Assembly: GCA_937887565.1 (NCBI GenBank)
Contig: CALABS010000036.1
Span: 186,001 to 250,000, forward strand
Direction of reading: 5' to 3'
DNA length: 64,000 bases
Source: an uncultured Rhodospirillaceae bacterium
GTDB taxonomy: Bacteria > Pseudomonadota > Alphaproteobacteria > Rhodospirillales > Magnetospirillaceae
A program made the position numbers and the translations under genes. The notes under the pieces were generated by a model. That model worked only from the letters and a program-made list of their open reading frames with translations, did no database searches and was not told the origin of the DNA. This document shows, piece after piece, positions 9,425-17,961 of the stretch. Within the stretch, counting starts at the first letter, position 1. Each line of letters opens with the position of its first letter.

Positions 9425-9584
9425 ATGCGGCGCTCGGCGAGTTGCACTTCCGCCTTTTAGTGTTCATCGGCGCATGATGTACATATACTTTGTGGGTCGA
9501 TGGACCAGAATTCATCGAAATGAAGCAGTCGCGTAACAATTAATTCACGATCTTTTCCGCAGCACTTTGGCTATACGACCCTCC

Positions 9585-10517
9585 ATGCTGGCCCAAGCGA
9601 TGACACACCCCACTCCATCGGCGCGTCCCGCCACCTCGCCCCGCCGCGTGCTGGTGATCCACAACCCGGCCGCCGGCCGCAACCGCAAGCGCCGCCTGGA
9701 TGCCGTGCTGGCGCGGCTGCGGCGGCTGGGCTGCGCGGTCACCGCCCGCGAGACCCGCCGGCGCGGCGACGCCGAGATGTTCGCCCGCGACGCCGCCCCC
9801 GGAGAGTTCGACGTGGTGGTCGCCGCCGGCGGCGACGGCACCGTCAACGAGGTGGTCAACGGCCTGGTGGCCGGCCCGGGCGGGCTGAAGCTGGCGGTGG
9901 TGCCGCTGGGCACCGCCAACGTGCTGGCCTGCGAGATCGGCCTCGATCCCAAGGACGTGGAGCAGATCGCCCGCACCATCGCCGACGGCCCGGCGCGGCG
10001 CGTCCACCTGGGCACCGCCAACGGCCGCCATTTCGTGCTGATGGCTGGCGCCGGCCTGGACGCGCACGTGGTCGAGGGCGTCAACATCGCGCTCAAGCGC
10101 CGCACCGGCAAGCTGGCCTACGTGGTGGAAAGCGTGAAGCAGGCCTTCGGCTACGACTTCCCGGAACTCAAGATCCGCGCCGACGGCGTCACCTACGAGG
10201 GCCGCATGGCGGTGGCCTGCAAGGGCCGCTTCTACGGCGGCCCCTTCCTGGCCGCCCCCGGCGCCAAGCTCGAGGACCCCAAGCTTCACGTCTGCATCCT
10301 GCCCAAGACCGGGGCGGCGGGCGTCATGCGCTACGGCCTGGCCCTGCCCATGGGCAAGCTGGCGCTGTTGCCGGAGGTGCGGGTGATCTCGGCCGACACC
10401 ATCGTCATCCAGGGCCCGCGCGGCGCCCCGGTCCAGGGCGACGGCGACATCGTCGCCCGCCTGCCGGTGGAGCTGGCCGTGGCCGCCGAGACGGTCGAGC
10501 TGATCGTTCCGGAGTAA
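9585..10517 (+). CDS. diacylglycerol kinase / YegS-like lipid kinase
   Basis: Transfers phosphate from ATP to diacylglycerol or a related lipid. Motifs: phosphate loop start VLVIHNPAAGRNRKR, nucleotide-binding AGGDGTVNEVVNGL, and PLGTANVLACEIGLD. Length about 310 residues, usual for the family. ATG 9585 is chosen; ATG 9600 and a TTG at 9567 are alternatives and none has a convincing ribosome site. It is divergent from the metallophosphoesterase across an AT-richer gap (about 9450-9570) that should hold both promoters. Confidence 0.88.
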   Translation: MLAQAMTHPTPSARPATSPRRVLVIHNPAAGRNRKRRLDAVLARLRRLGCAVTARETRRRGDAEMFARDAAPGEFDVVVAAGGDGTVNEVVNGLVAGPGGLKLAVVPLGTANVLACEIGLDPKDVEQIARTIADGPARRVHLGTANGRHFVLMAGAGLDAHVVEGVNIALKRRTGKLAYVVESVKQAFGYDFPELKIRADGVTYEGRMAVACKGRFYGGPFLAAPGAKLEDPKLHVCILPKTGAAGVMRYGLALPMGKLALLPEVRVISADTIVIQGPRGAPVQGDGDIVARLPVELAVAAETVELIVPE

Positions 10518-10587
10518 GTGTCGAACATGTGTGGTGATTGATGTTGACCGACCGGCCGGCGGTCTGATTCCCTGTGGTGGCAACAGG

Positions 10588-11118
10588 GTGATACCGGAAT
10601 TGGTTAGGGTCGCGACTATCGGCTATGAAGGAGCGAGCGTCGAAGATCTCATCGCGACGCTGAAGATGGCTGGCGTCCAGATGCTTCTGGACGTGCGCGA
10701 GATCGCCGCGTCGCGTCGGAGGGGTTTTTCCAAGACCGCTTTTTCACAAGCCCTGGGGCACGCCGGAATTGGTTACTTGCATCTGAAGGGGCTAGGCGAC
10801 CCCAAGGCCGGGCGAGATGCCGCCAGGGCCGGCCGACATGATGAGTTCAAGGCGATATTCTGCGCTCACTTGGCGACGGAGGGGGCCAAGAGCGATCTCT
10901 CCCAAGCGGCATCCATTGTGCAGGATAGCCTCACCTGTTTGCTTTGTTATGAGAGAAACCCGCAGCATTGCCATCGCTCATTGGTAGTGAAAGCTCTTTC
11001 TGATATTATGTCTCTCGATGTCCAGCACCTGGGTGTTCAGCCGGGGAGAGCAATGGATGATTGGAGAGGGACGGGCAGAGGCGCTCATCCTGGTCAAGGC
11101 GCTTCCGCAAACGGGTAA
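10588..11118 (+). CDS. DUF488 family protein
   Basis: Small alpha/beta protein with the DUF488 signature: TIGYEGASVEDLIATL, then LLDVREIAASRRRGFSK and, near the C-terminus, CLLCYERNPQHCHRSLV with its conserved Cys, Glu and Cys-His-Arg. The family's biochemical role is unsettled. The GTG at 10588 places TIGYEG near the N-terminus as in relatives; a GTG at 10531 is an alternative adding 19 residues. Base composition here is clearly less GC-rich than the neighbours (A/T third positions are common), which suggests transfer. The last 62 bases overlap the likely start of the next gene. Confidence 0.75.
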   Translation: MIPELVRVATIGYEGASVEDLIATLKMAGVQMLLDVREIAASRRRGFSKTAFSQALGHAGIGYLHLKGLGDPKAGRDAARAGRHDEFKAIFCAHLATEGAKSDLSQAASIVQDSLTCLLCYERNPQHCHRSLVVKALSDIMSLDVQHLGVQPGRAMDDWRGTGRGAHPGQGASANG

Positions 11119-11810
11119 ACTTGGAGAGACTGTCTGCTGTGCCGGGGTGACACGTGACCTTCAATGGCGAAGGCAGTACCCGATCAGGTTCTGTCACCTA
11201 CGAGATGAGGCCCGTTTCGCACGATGGCAATGGGTCGAATACGACTGGCGGAAGCCAAAGGACGACCCTCGTGTCGAGAGCAGACGGGTCCAGGAATCTT
11301 CAATCGTAGCAAAGGCCTTTATCCCAGAAAGGGAGAAGGCGGCATTCCTCAATCGGTTGATAGAGCCGTGCTACCGCACGGCCGAAGACGCGGGGCGTTC
11401 TTTGACCCTCATTCGGCCGACCGAGGCGGAATTTTATTGGAAAACAAAAACGGACCAGCAGATTTCGGCAGAGCGTGCCGCCTACGCTGCGGCTGCTGCT
11501 CAGACTTCATTTTTTCCATGAGGAGCTCAAAGCGCTCAGTCCGTGTCCCTATGATTTTCGCTACAGATTCTGTGATCAAGCCGGTCGGCACGATTGTTCC
11601 TGCGGAGACTGGGAGACCGCTGCAACCTATTGGAATCTAAGCACGCGCTATGGGGAGGAACAGGCACTCATCCACATGAGGTCCGAGTTTGGCGAACGAT
11701 ATCCCCGGCAAGGTATGGCATTCGTCATGGGGACACATTCGAGGCGCCCACAGTGGCTCCTCATTGGCATTCTTCGGCTTGATACGATCGATCAAATGCC
11801 ATTGCTATAG
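11057..11810 (+). pseudogene. partner gene of the DUF488 protein, split by a frameshift at a T6 run
   Basis: Two overlapping frames read as one protein. The first (ATG 11057, preceded by GGGGAGAG) encodes ALILVKALPQTGKLGETVC and runs to a TGA at 11521, ending in QTSFFP. The second continues as FFHEELKALSPCPYDFRY, RFCDQAGRHDCSCGDWE, to 11810. Removing one T from the six-T run at 11510-11515 joins them without a break. The second half has a zinc-ribbon-like pattern (CDQAGRHDCSCGDW). Function is unknown. The gene shares the lower GC of the DUF488 gene. A sequencing error, a decayed gene or slippage on the T run would all explain it. Confidence 0.65.
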
Positions 11811-12335
11811 CCCGTATTCCGCCGCGCAGTTTGGCGTCTCGTGGATGCGGACCAGGACCAGCCGGGCGGTGCCGCCCGACCGCTGGCGGACCGGTTCGGC
11901 CAGCTTGTCGAACCAGTACTTGGCCAGGCATTCGGCGGTGGGCTGGAACGGGACCACGGTCAGCTTGGTGCCCAGGCGGGTGTCGGTGGTGGTCACCGCC
12001 CCATCGCGGGCGACGCCGGCGCGGATCGCCAGCACCCAGGCCAGCGGGTCGCCGTCCATGGGGGCGAACATCCGCAGCAGCTCGGTGTCGGCGGCGGCGG
12101 CGATGAAGCCGTGGTCGCAGGGGGCGTCGATGGCCTTCAGCATCTCCTCCTTGAGGAAGCCGAAATCGACCACCATGTCGGTCTGCTCGCCGTCATGGTG
12201 CAGGTCGGCGGCCTCGCACACCGCCTCGATGGCGTAGCGGTGGCCGTGGATGTGCCGGCATTTCGACCCGTGGGTCATGATGCGGTGGCCGGCATCGATC
12301 TCGATGCGGCGGGAAACGCGATAGGGCGCCGTCAT
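11805..12335 (-). CDS. queD: 6-carboxytetrahydropterin synthase QueD
   Basis: Second step of queuosine (7-deazaguanine) synthesis: 7,8-dihydroneopterin triphosphate to 6-carboxytetrahydropterin. 176 residues. The active-site stretch IDAGHRIMTH, KCRHIHGHRY carries the zinc histidines and catalytic Cys, CDHGFI is the second conserved segment, and PTAECLAKY and RIHETPNCAAEY are the family C-terminal motifs. Start ATG 12335 lies 8 bases after the queE stop, indicating one operon. It converges with the frameshifted gene, overlapping by 6 bases. Confidence 0.94.
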   Translation of the reverse strand: MTAPYRVSRRIEIDAGHRIMTHGSKCRHIHGHRYAIEAVCEAADLHHDGEQTDMVVDFGFLKEEMLKAIDAPCDHGFIAAAADTELLRMFAPMDGDPLAWVLAIRAGVARDGAVTTTDTRLGTKLTVVPFQPTAECLAKYWFDKLAEPVRQRSGGTARLVLVRIHETPNCAAEYGL

Positions 12336-12342
12336 GGTCGTC

Positions 12343-12960
12343 TCAGGGGATGCCGATCAGCTTGTGGGTCTGCAAACTGAGCCGCCAGCGCGGATGCGTC
12401 AAGCAATAGCGCACCGCCGCCGTGGTGTTGGCGTCGCGGTCGGGGCCGTCCATGGGCTGCAGGTACCAGTGGCGGAAATTCATGCCCTCGAACCGGGCCG
12501 GGTCGAGTCCGGCCTGGGGATAGACCAGCTTCAGCTCGTGGCCGACGGTGACGGCGAGGTCGGTGCCGGCCTTGGGGCTGACGCACACCCAGTCGACGCC
12601 GACCGGCAGCGCCACCGTGCCGTTGGTCTCCACCGCCACCTCGAAGCCCAACTCGTGCAGCGCGTGGACCAGGGCGTCGTCCAGTTGCAGCCCCGGCTCG
12701 CCGCCGGTGACCACCACGAAGCGGCCGTCGTTGCCGGCCGGCCATGCCGCCGCCACCGCCCCGGCCACGGCTGGGGCGTCAGGGAATTTCGTTCCGCCAA
12801 CGAAATCGGTATCGCAAAACGGGCAGGCGGCGCCGTCGCGGTCCTCGTCGCGGCCGCTCCACAGGTTGCAGCCGGAAAAGCGCAGGAACACGGCGGCGCG
12901 GCCCGCCTGGCCGCCCTCGCCCTGCAGCGTGGCGAAGATTTCCTTGACCGCGTAGGACAT
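12343..12960 (-). CDS. queE: 7-carboxy-7-deazaguanine synthase QueE
   Basis: Radical SAM enzyme turning 6-carboxytetrahydropterin into 7-carboxy-7-deazaguanine. 205 residues. N-terminus KEIFATLQGEGGQAGR, then the cluster region CNLWSGRDEDRDGAACPFCDT, which in proteobacterial QueE has a long insertion between the first and second cluster cysteines. VTGGEPGLQ and VETNGT follow, matching the SAM-binding and substrate sites. Start ATG 12960 (MSYAVKEIF) is chosen although the frame is open further upstream. It is followed 8 bases later by queD. queC is not in the window. Confidence 0.93.
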   Translation of the reverse strand: MSYAVKEIFATLQGEGGQAGRAAVFLRFSGCNLWSGRDEDRDGAACPFCDTDFVGGTKFPDAPAVAGAVAAAWPAGNDGRFVVVTGGEPGLQLDDALVHALHELGFEVAVETNGTVALPVGVDWVCVSPKAGTDLAVTVGHELKLVYPQAGLDPARFEGMNFRHWYLQPMDGPDRDANTTAAVRYCLTHPRWRLSLQTHKLIGIP

Positions 12961-12962
12961 GC

Positions 12963-13304
12963 TCAGTGATCCGAGCCGTGCAGGATGGCGTCGGCGAGCC
13001 CGGTATCGTAGTCGAGGCCGGCCAGGGTCAGGGTCAGCGCGTGCGGGAAGGTCCCCCGGATCAATCCCTTGCGCTCCAGCACCACCCATACCGCCTGGTT
13101 GGTCAGGCCGGTGGCGTCCTTGGACAGCACCACCCGCCGGCCCACATGGAAATGGTCGCCATGGGGATGCGGCAGGGTGTTGAGCACGACCTCGCCGGTT
13201 TCCAGCCGGTGCGAGGTCTCGGGATGGCGGGCGAGTTCCTGGAACAGGGTCAGCGTCTTGAGCTGGAGCGGGTTCAGCTTGAGCGGGTTCGTCCTGGGAG
13301 GCAT
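12963..13304 (-). CDS. conserved hypothetical protein upstream of queE
   Basis: 113 residues from ATG 13304 (MPPRTNPLKLNPLQLKTL); an in-frame ATG at 13316 adds four residues. No domain is recognised with confidence. The N-terminus LNPLQLKTLTLFQELAR is helical; the middle has a His-rich stretch HPHGDHFHVG that could bind metal; the C-terminus VWVVLERKGLIRGTFPHAL looks like a compact alpha/beta or winged fold. It ends 2 bases before queE and probably heads the queE-queD operon. Confidence 0.7.
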   Translation of the reverse strand: MPPRTNPLKLNPLQLKTLTLFQELARHPETSHRLETGEVVLNTLPHPHGDHFHVGRRVVLSKDATGLTNQAVWVVLERKGLIRGTFPHALTLTLAGLDYDTGLADAILHGSDH

Positions 13305-13440
13305 CGATCGGACCATTGTGTCGGGGAAAGCGGGGCCACAGATGACCATAGATGGGGGCGGATGAGAAGACCCGGCCGCCTGCCTGCCCCGTGATTGGGC
13401 ACGGATGCACGCCGATTGTGCAGCGCGTAAACCAGTGGAA

Positions 13441-13463
13441 CCGGCCGTCGGCCGGCCTATAAT
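13441..13463 (+). promoter_or_regulatory. possible glnD promoter: palindrome plus TATAAT six bases before the start codon
   Basis: CCGGCCG-T-CGGCCGG (13441-13455) is followed by TATAAT at 13458-13463. The glnD ATG is at 13470 with no ribosome site, so a transcript from this -10 would be leaderless. The -35 match is poor. Confidence 0.35.
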
Positions 13464-13469
13464 CGGACC

Positions 13470-16232
13470 ATGACCCAGATTCGCGACCAGCGCGCCATCA
13501 TCGACCGCCGAATTCTCACCCAGCGCCTGGCCGAGGTCGCGGCGTCCGATCTGCCGCGTCACAAGCGCCGCGCCAAGGTGCTGGAAATCTTCAAGGAGGT
13601 CCTCGGCCTGGGCCGTGCCGAGGTCCAGCGGCGGTTCGAGGCCCATGGCGACGGCACCCAGACGGTGCGCGAGAACTGCTTTTTCATCGACCAGCTGATC
13701 CGCATCGTCCACGACTTCGCCGCCGAGCACGAATTCCCCCAGTCGATCCGGACCGCCGGCGAGGCCATGAGCCTGGTGGCGGTGGGCGGCTATGGGCGCG
13801 GCGAACTGAGCCCGCAATCCGACATCGACCTGCTGTTCCTGACCCCCTACAAGCGCACGCCCTGGCACGAGCAGGTGGTGGAATACCTGCTCTACATGCT
13901 GTGGGACATGGGGCTCAAGGTGGGTCATTCCACCCGTTCGGCCGACGAATGCATCCGCCAGGGCCGGGCGGACCTGACCATCCGCACCGCGTTGCTGGAG
14001 ATGCGCTGGCTGTGGGGCGACCAGGACCTGTTCTTCGACCTACAAAACCGTTTCCGGAACGAAATCGTCGCCGGGACCGCCGAGGAATTCGTCGAGGCCA
14101 AGCTGGGCGAGCGCGACACCCGCCACGGCCAGATGGGCGACACCCGCTACGTGCTCGAACCCAACGTCAAGGAGGGCAAGGGCGGCCTTCGCGACCTGCA
14201 CACCCTCTACTGGCTGGCCAAGTACCTCTACCGGATCAAGGAGGTGGGGGATCTGGTGCCCATGGGCCTGATCTCGCGCGAGGCTGCCGGCCGCTTCGCC
14301 AAGGCCCAGGCCTTCCTGTGGACCGTGCGCTGCCACCTGCACTACCTGACCGGCCGCCCCGAGGACCGCCTGACCTTCGACGTCCAGCCCGAGATCGCGC
14401 GGCGCATGGGCTATGGCGACCGCGCCGGCTCGCGGGGCGTCGAGCGCTTCATGAAGCACTTTTTCCTGGTCGCCAAGGATGTCGGCGACCTGACCCGGCT
14501 GTTCTGCGCCCTCGCCGAGGAGCAGCAGAAGCGCAAGCCCAAGCTGCGCCTGGCACGCATGCTGTTCCTCAAGCGCTCCAACATCGAGGGATTCGTGCTC
14601 GACGGCGATCGCCTGACGGTCGCCGCCGATGATCAGTTCGCCACCGATCCGGTGGCGATGATCCGCCTGTTCCACGCCGCGCTGGAAAGCGATCTCGACA
14701 TCCATCCCCGCGCCCTCGACCTGGTGCACCGCAACCTCAAGCGCATCGACGCCCGCGTCCGCGGGGACGCCGAGGCCAACCGCCTGTTCATGGCCATGCT
14801 GTCCAGCCGCAGGAATCCCGAGGTGGCGCTGCGGCACATGAACGAATCGGGGGTCCTGGGTCGTTTCGTTCCCGATTTCGGGCGCGTCGTCGCCCAGATG
14901 CAGTACGACATGTACCACGTCTACACCGTCGACGAGCACACCGTGCGGGCGGTCGGCATCCTGCACGCCATCGAGCGCGGCGAGCTGCGCGAGGAAGCGC
15001 CCATCGTCAGCGCCATCATCGGCAAGGTGGACAGCCGCGCGGTGCTCTATCTGTCGGTGTTCCTGCACGACATCGCCAAGGGCCGCAACGGCGACCACTC
15101 GGAACTGGGGGCCGAGGTGGCGCTGAAGCTGGGGCCGCGGTTCGGCCTCACCGACGCCGAGACCGAGACCGTGGCCTGGCTGGTGCGCCAGCACCTGACC
15201 ATGAGCCGCATCGCCTTCAAGCGCGACATCGACGATCCCAAGACGATCTCGGATTTCGTGTCCCTGGTCCAGAGCCCCGAACGCCTGCGGCTGCTGCTGT
15301 GCCTGACGGTGGCCGACATCCGGGCCGTCGGTCCCAGCGTCTGGAACGGCTGGAAGGCCGGCCTGCTGCGGGAGCTTTATCTGCGGGCCGAGGAAACCAT
15401 GCTGGGCGGCATGGTCCAGGCCCGCGAATCGCGGGTCCAGGGAGCCCAGGAGGCATTGCGGGCCGAATTGGTGGCCGCAGGGTGGCCGCCCGCCGACATC
15501 GACGCCCATATGGCGCGCGGCTATCCGACCTATTGGACCAGCTTCGACACCGCCACCCATCTGCGTCACGCCCGGCTGGTGCGCGAGGCCGAGGCGGGCG
15601 GCGTGCCGCTGACCGTCGACAGCCGTGTCGACAGCAAGCGTTCCGTTACCGAAATAACGGTCTATACCGGCGACCACCCCGGCCTGTTCTCGCAGATCGC
15701 CGGGGCCATGGCGGTGTCGGGGGCCAATATCGTCGACGCCAAGATCGTCACCCTGGCCAACGGCATGGCGCTGGACACCTTCTGCGTCCAGGAGGCCGAC
15801 GGCGGCGCCTTCGACAGCCCGCCCAAGCTGGACAAGCTGTCGGCGTCCATCGAACAGGTGCTGTCGGGCCGCATGCGGGTGGACCGCGAGCTGGCGGCCC
15901 GGCGCTCCAAGCTGCCGGCCCGGGCGCATGTGTTCAAGGTGCCGCCGCGGGTGATCGTCGACAACAAGGCCTCGGCCACCCACACCCTGATCGAGGTCAA
16001 TGGCCGCGACCGGCCGGGGCTGCTCTACGACGTCACCGCCGCCATGACCGGGCTGGGTCTGCAGATCAGCTCGGCCCACATCTCCACCTATGGCGAGCGG
16101 GTGGTCGACGTCTTCTACGTCAAGGACGTCTTCGGCCTCAAGGTGACCCACGACCGCAAGCTCGACCAGGTGCGCGACGAGCTGACCCGCGCCCTGGCCG
16201 ACCCCGCCCCGCCGGCCAAGGCGGCGGAGTAG
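13470..16232 (+). CDS. glnD: bifunctional uridylyltransferase/uridylyl-removing enzyme GlnD
   Basis: Senses glutamine and modifies PII proteins, controlling nitrogen assimilation. 920 residues. Nucleotidyltransferase motif VGGYGRGELSPQSDIDLLF (about 105-122), HD-type removing domain with FLHDIAKGRNGDHSELG (about 530-547), and two C-terminal ACT domains (about 727-800 and 835-905; TVYTGDHPGLFSQIAGAMA and EVNGRDRPGLLYDVTAAM) that bind glutamine. Upstream of the ATG there is no evident Shine-Dalgarno sequence. It is followed by a family 1 repeat and murJ. Confidence 0.96.
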   Translation: MTQIRDQRAIIDRRILTQRLAEVAASDLPRHKRRAKVLEIFKEVLGLGRAEVQRRFEAHGDGTQTVRENCFFIDQLIRIVHDFAAEHEFPQSIRTAGEAMSLVAVGGYGRGELSPQSDIDLLFLTPYKRTPWHEQVVEYLLYMLWDMGLKVGHSTRSADECIRQGRADLTIRTALLEMRWLWGDQDLFFDLQNRFRNEIVAGTAEEFVEAKLGERDTRHGQMGDTRYVLEPNVKEGKGGLRDLHTLYWLAKYLYRIKEVGDLVPMGLISREAAGRFAKAQAFLWTVRCHLHYLTGRPEDRLTFDVQPEIARRMGYGDRAGSRGVERFMKHFFLVAKDVGDLTRLFCALAEEQQKRKPKLRLARMLFLKRSNIEGFVLDGDRLTVAADDQFATDPVAMIRLFHAALESDLDIHPRALDLVHRNLKRIDARVRGDAEANRLFMAMLSSRRNPEVALRHMNESGVLGRFVPDFGRVVAQMQYDMYHVYTVDEHTVRAVGILHAIERGELREEAPIVSAIIGKVDSRAVLYLSVFLHDIAKGRNGDHSELGAEVALKLGPRFGLTDAETETVAWLVRQHLTMSRIAFKRDIDDPKTISDFVSLVQSPERLRLLLCLTVADIRAVGPSVWNGWKAGLLRELYLRAEETMLGGMVQARESRVQGAQEALRAELVAAGWPPADIDAHMARGYPTYWTSFDTATHLRHARLVREAEAGGVPLTVDSRVDSKRSVTEITVYTGDHPGLFSQIAGAMAVSGANIVDAKIVTLANGMALDTFCVQEADGGAFDSPPKLDKLSASIEQVLSGRMRVDRELAARRSKLPARAHVFKVPPRVIVDNKASATHTLIEVNGRDRPGLLYDVTAAMTGLGLQISSAHISTYGERVVDVFYVKDVFGLKVTHDRKLDQVRDELTRALADPAPPAKAAE

Positions 16233-16234
16233 AC

Positions 16235-16317
16235 GAACCACCAAGACACCGGGATCGGGGCGAAGGCGGTGGCGCCGGACCGGCTCCCTTGGTGTCCCGG
16301 CGTCTTGGTGGTGAATT
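16235..16317. repeat. dispersed palindromic repeat, family 1, copy B
   Basis: Between glnD and murJ. Left arm AACCACCAAGACACCGGGAT, right arm with CCTTGGTGTCCCGGCGTC and TTGGTGGTGAATT. Same arm units as copies A and C; the centre is unrelated. Confidence 0.8.
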
Positions 16318-16345
16318 AACCTATTTTCCGGTACACCCATCCTCC

Positions 16346-17893
16346 ATGAGCCTGTTCCGGTCCATCGCCACCGTCGGTGGCTTCACTATGCTGTCGCGGG
16401 TCACCGGCTTGGCGCGCGAGATGATGATCGCCCATTACATGGGGGCCGGGGCCATCGCCGACGCCTTCTTCGTGGCGTTTCGCTTTCCCAACCTGTTCCG
16501 CTCGCTGTTCGCGGAGGGCGCCTTCAACGCCGCCTTCGTGCCGTTGTTCGCCGGCAAGCTGACGGCCGAGGGCGAGGCCGAGGCGCGCTTCTTCGCCGAA
16601 CGGGCGCTGGCGGTGATGGCGCTGGTGCTGGCCGCGTTCGTGGCGGTGATGGAACTGGCGATGCCGTGGGCGGTCTATGGCCTGGCGCCCGGCTTCGACT
16701 CCGTTCCCGGCAAGCTGGAACTGGCCACCGAATTCAGCCGCATCTGCTTTCCCTATCTGCTGTTCATCTCGCTGACCGCGCTGCAGGCCGGCGTGCTCAA
16801 TTCCCTGGGCCGCTTCGCCGCCGCCGCCGGCACGCCGGTGCTGCTGAACCTGACCGCCATGGCCGGGCTGTGGGCGCTGGCCCCCCACACCGAGACCCCC
16901 GGCCACGCCCTGGCCTGGGGCACCTTCGCCGCCGGCGTGGTGCAGTTCGCTTGGCTGGCCTTCAGCGTCCGCGCCGCCGGCATGCCGCTGCGCCCGCGCC
17001 TGCCCAGGCTGACCCCCGAGGTGAGGCTGCTCGGCGCCCGCATCGTGCCCGGCGCGCTGGGGGCCGGCGTCTACCAGGTCAACATCCTGATCAACACCAT
17101 GATCGCCTCGACGGTCGCCAACGGTGCCGTCAGCTACCTCAATTACGCCGACCGCGTGAACCAGCTGCCGCTCGGCGTGGTGGGCATCGCCATCGGCACC
17201 GCCTTGCTGCCCTTGCTGTCGCGCCAGCTCAAGGCCGGCGAGATGGATGCGGCGCGCGAGAGCCAGAACCGGGCCATGGAATTCGCCCTGCTGCTGACCT
17301 TGCCGGCGGCGGCGGCGCTGATGACCATCGCCGAGCCGGTGATCCGGGTGCTGTTCCAGCGCGGCAGCTTCGGCCCCGCCGAGACCGAGGCGACCGCCGC
17401 CGCCCTGGTGGCGTTCGCCGCCGGCCTGCCCGCCTATGTGCTGATCAAGGTGATCGCGCCGGGCTTCTTCGCCCGCGAGGACACCCGCACGCCGGTCAAG
17501 GTGGCCGGCGGCGCCGTGGTGCTGAACATCATCCTCAACCTGATCCTGGTGGTGCCGCTGGGCCATGTGGGCATGGCGCTGGCGACCGCGCTGGCCGCCT
17601 GGTTCAACGCCGCCATCCTGGCCTGGATCCTGCGGCGGCGCGGCTTCTTCGCCGTCGACCGCCGGCTCAGGTCGCGGGCGCCGCGCATCCTGCTGGCGGC
17701 GGTGGCGATGGGCGCCGTGCTGGCCGCGGCCGAACACTATTCGCGTCCCTATGCCCACGGCCAGCTGGCGGCGGTGGCGGTACTGGCGGCGCTGGTGGCG
17801 GCGGGACTGGCCAGCTTCGTGCTGGCGGCGCAGCTGCTGGGGGCCGCCCGGCTGTCCGAGATCCGCAAGATGATGCAGCGGCGGCAGGCTTGA
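16346..17893 (+). CDS. murJ: lipid II flippase MurJ
   Basis: Moves lipid II across the inner membrane for peptidoglycan synthesis. 515 residues, about 14 hydrophobic helices. N-terminus LFRSIATVGGFTMLSRVTGL and ARFPNLFRSLFAEGAFNAAFV are the family's most conserved segments; ADRVNQLPLGVVGIAIGTALLP and FFAREDTRTPVKVA are further matches. ATG 16346 is preceded by a short gap filled by the repeat. Its stop codon overlaps a TTGACA that may belong to the trpS promoter. Confidence 0.94.
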   Translation: MSLFRSIATVGGFTMLSRVTGLAREMMIAHYMGAGAIADAFFVAFRFPNLFRSLFAEGAFNAAFVPLFAGKLTAEGEAEARFFAERALAVMALVLAAFVAVMELAMPWAVYGLAPGFDSVPGKLELATEFSRICFPYLLFISLTALQAGVLNSLGRFAAAAGTPVLLNLTAMAGLWALAPHTETPGHALAWGTFAAGVVQFAWLAFSVRAAGMPLRPRLPRLTPEVRLLGARIVPGALGAGVYQVNILINTMIASTVANGAVSYLNYADRVNQLPLGVVGIAIGTALLPLLSRQLKAGEMDAARESQNRAMEFALLLTLPAAAALMTIAEPVIRVLFQRGSFGPAETEATAAALVAFAAGLPAYVLIKVIAPGFFAREDTRTPVKVAGGAVVLNIILNLILVVPLGHVGMALATALAAWFNAAILAWILRRRGFFAVDRRLRSRAPRILLAAVAMGAVLAAAEHYSRPYAHGQLAAVAVLAALVAAGLASFVLAAQLLGAARLSEIRKMMQRRQA

Positions 17894-17919
17894 CAGCCCG
17901 CCCCGCTTCGGCGTAGCTG
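17890..17919 (+). promoter_or_regulatory. possible trpS promoter
   Basis: TTGACA at 17890-17895 (a perfect -35 hexamer overlapping the murJ stop), an 18-base spacer, then TAGCTG at 17914-17919, a weak -10. It sits 43 bases before trpS. Confidence 0.35.
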
Positions 17920-17961
17920 ACGCACTTTTTCTCACCACGGGTCCACACCGGGAGCATTCGA

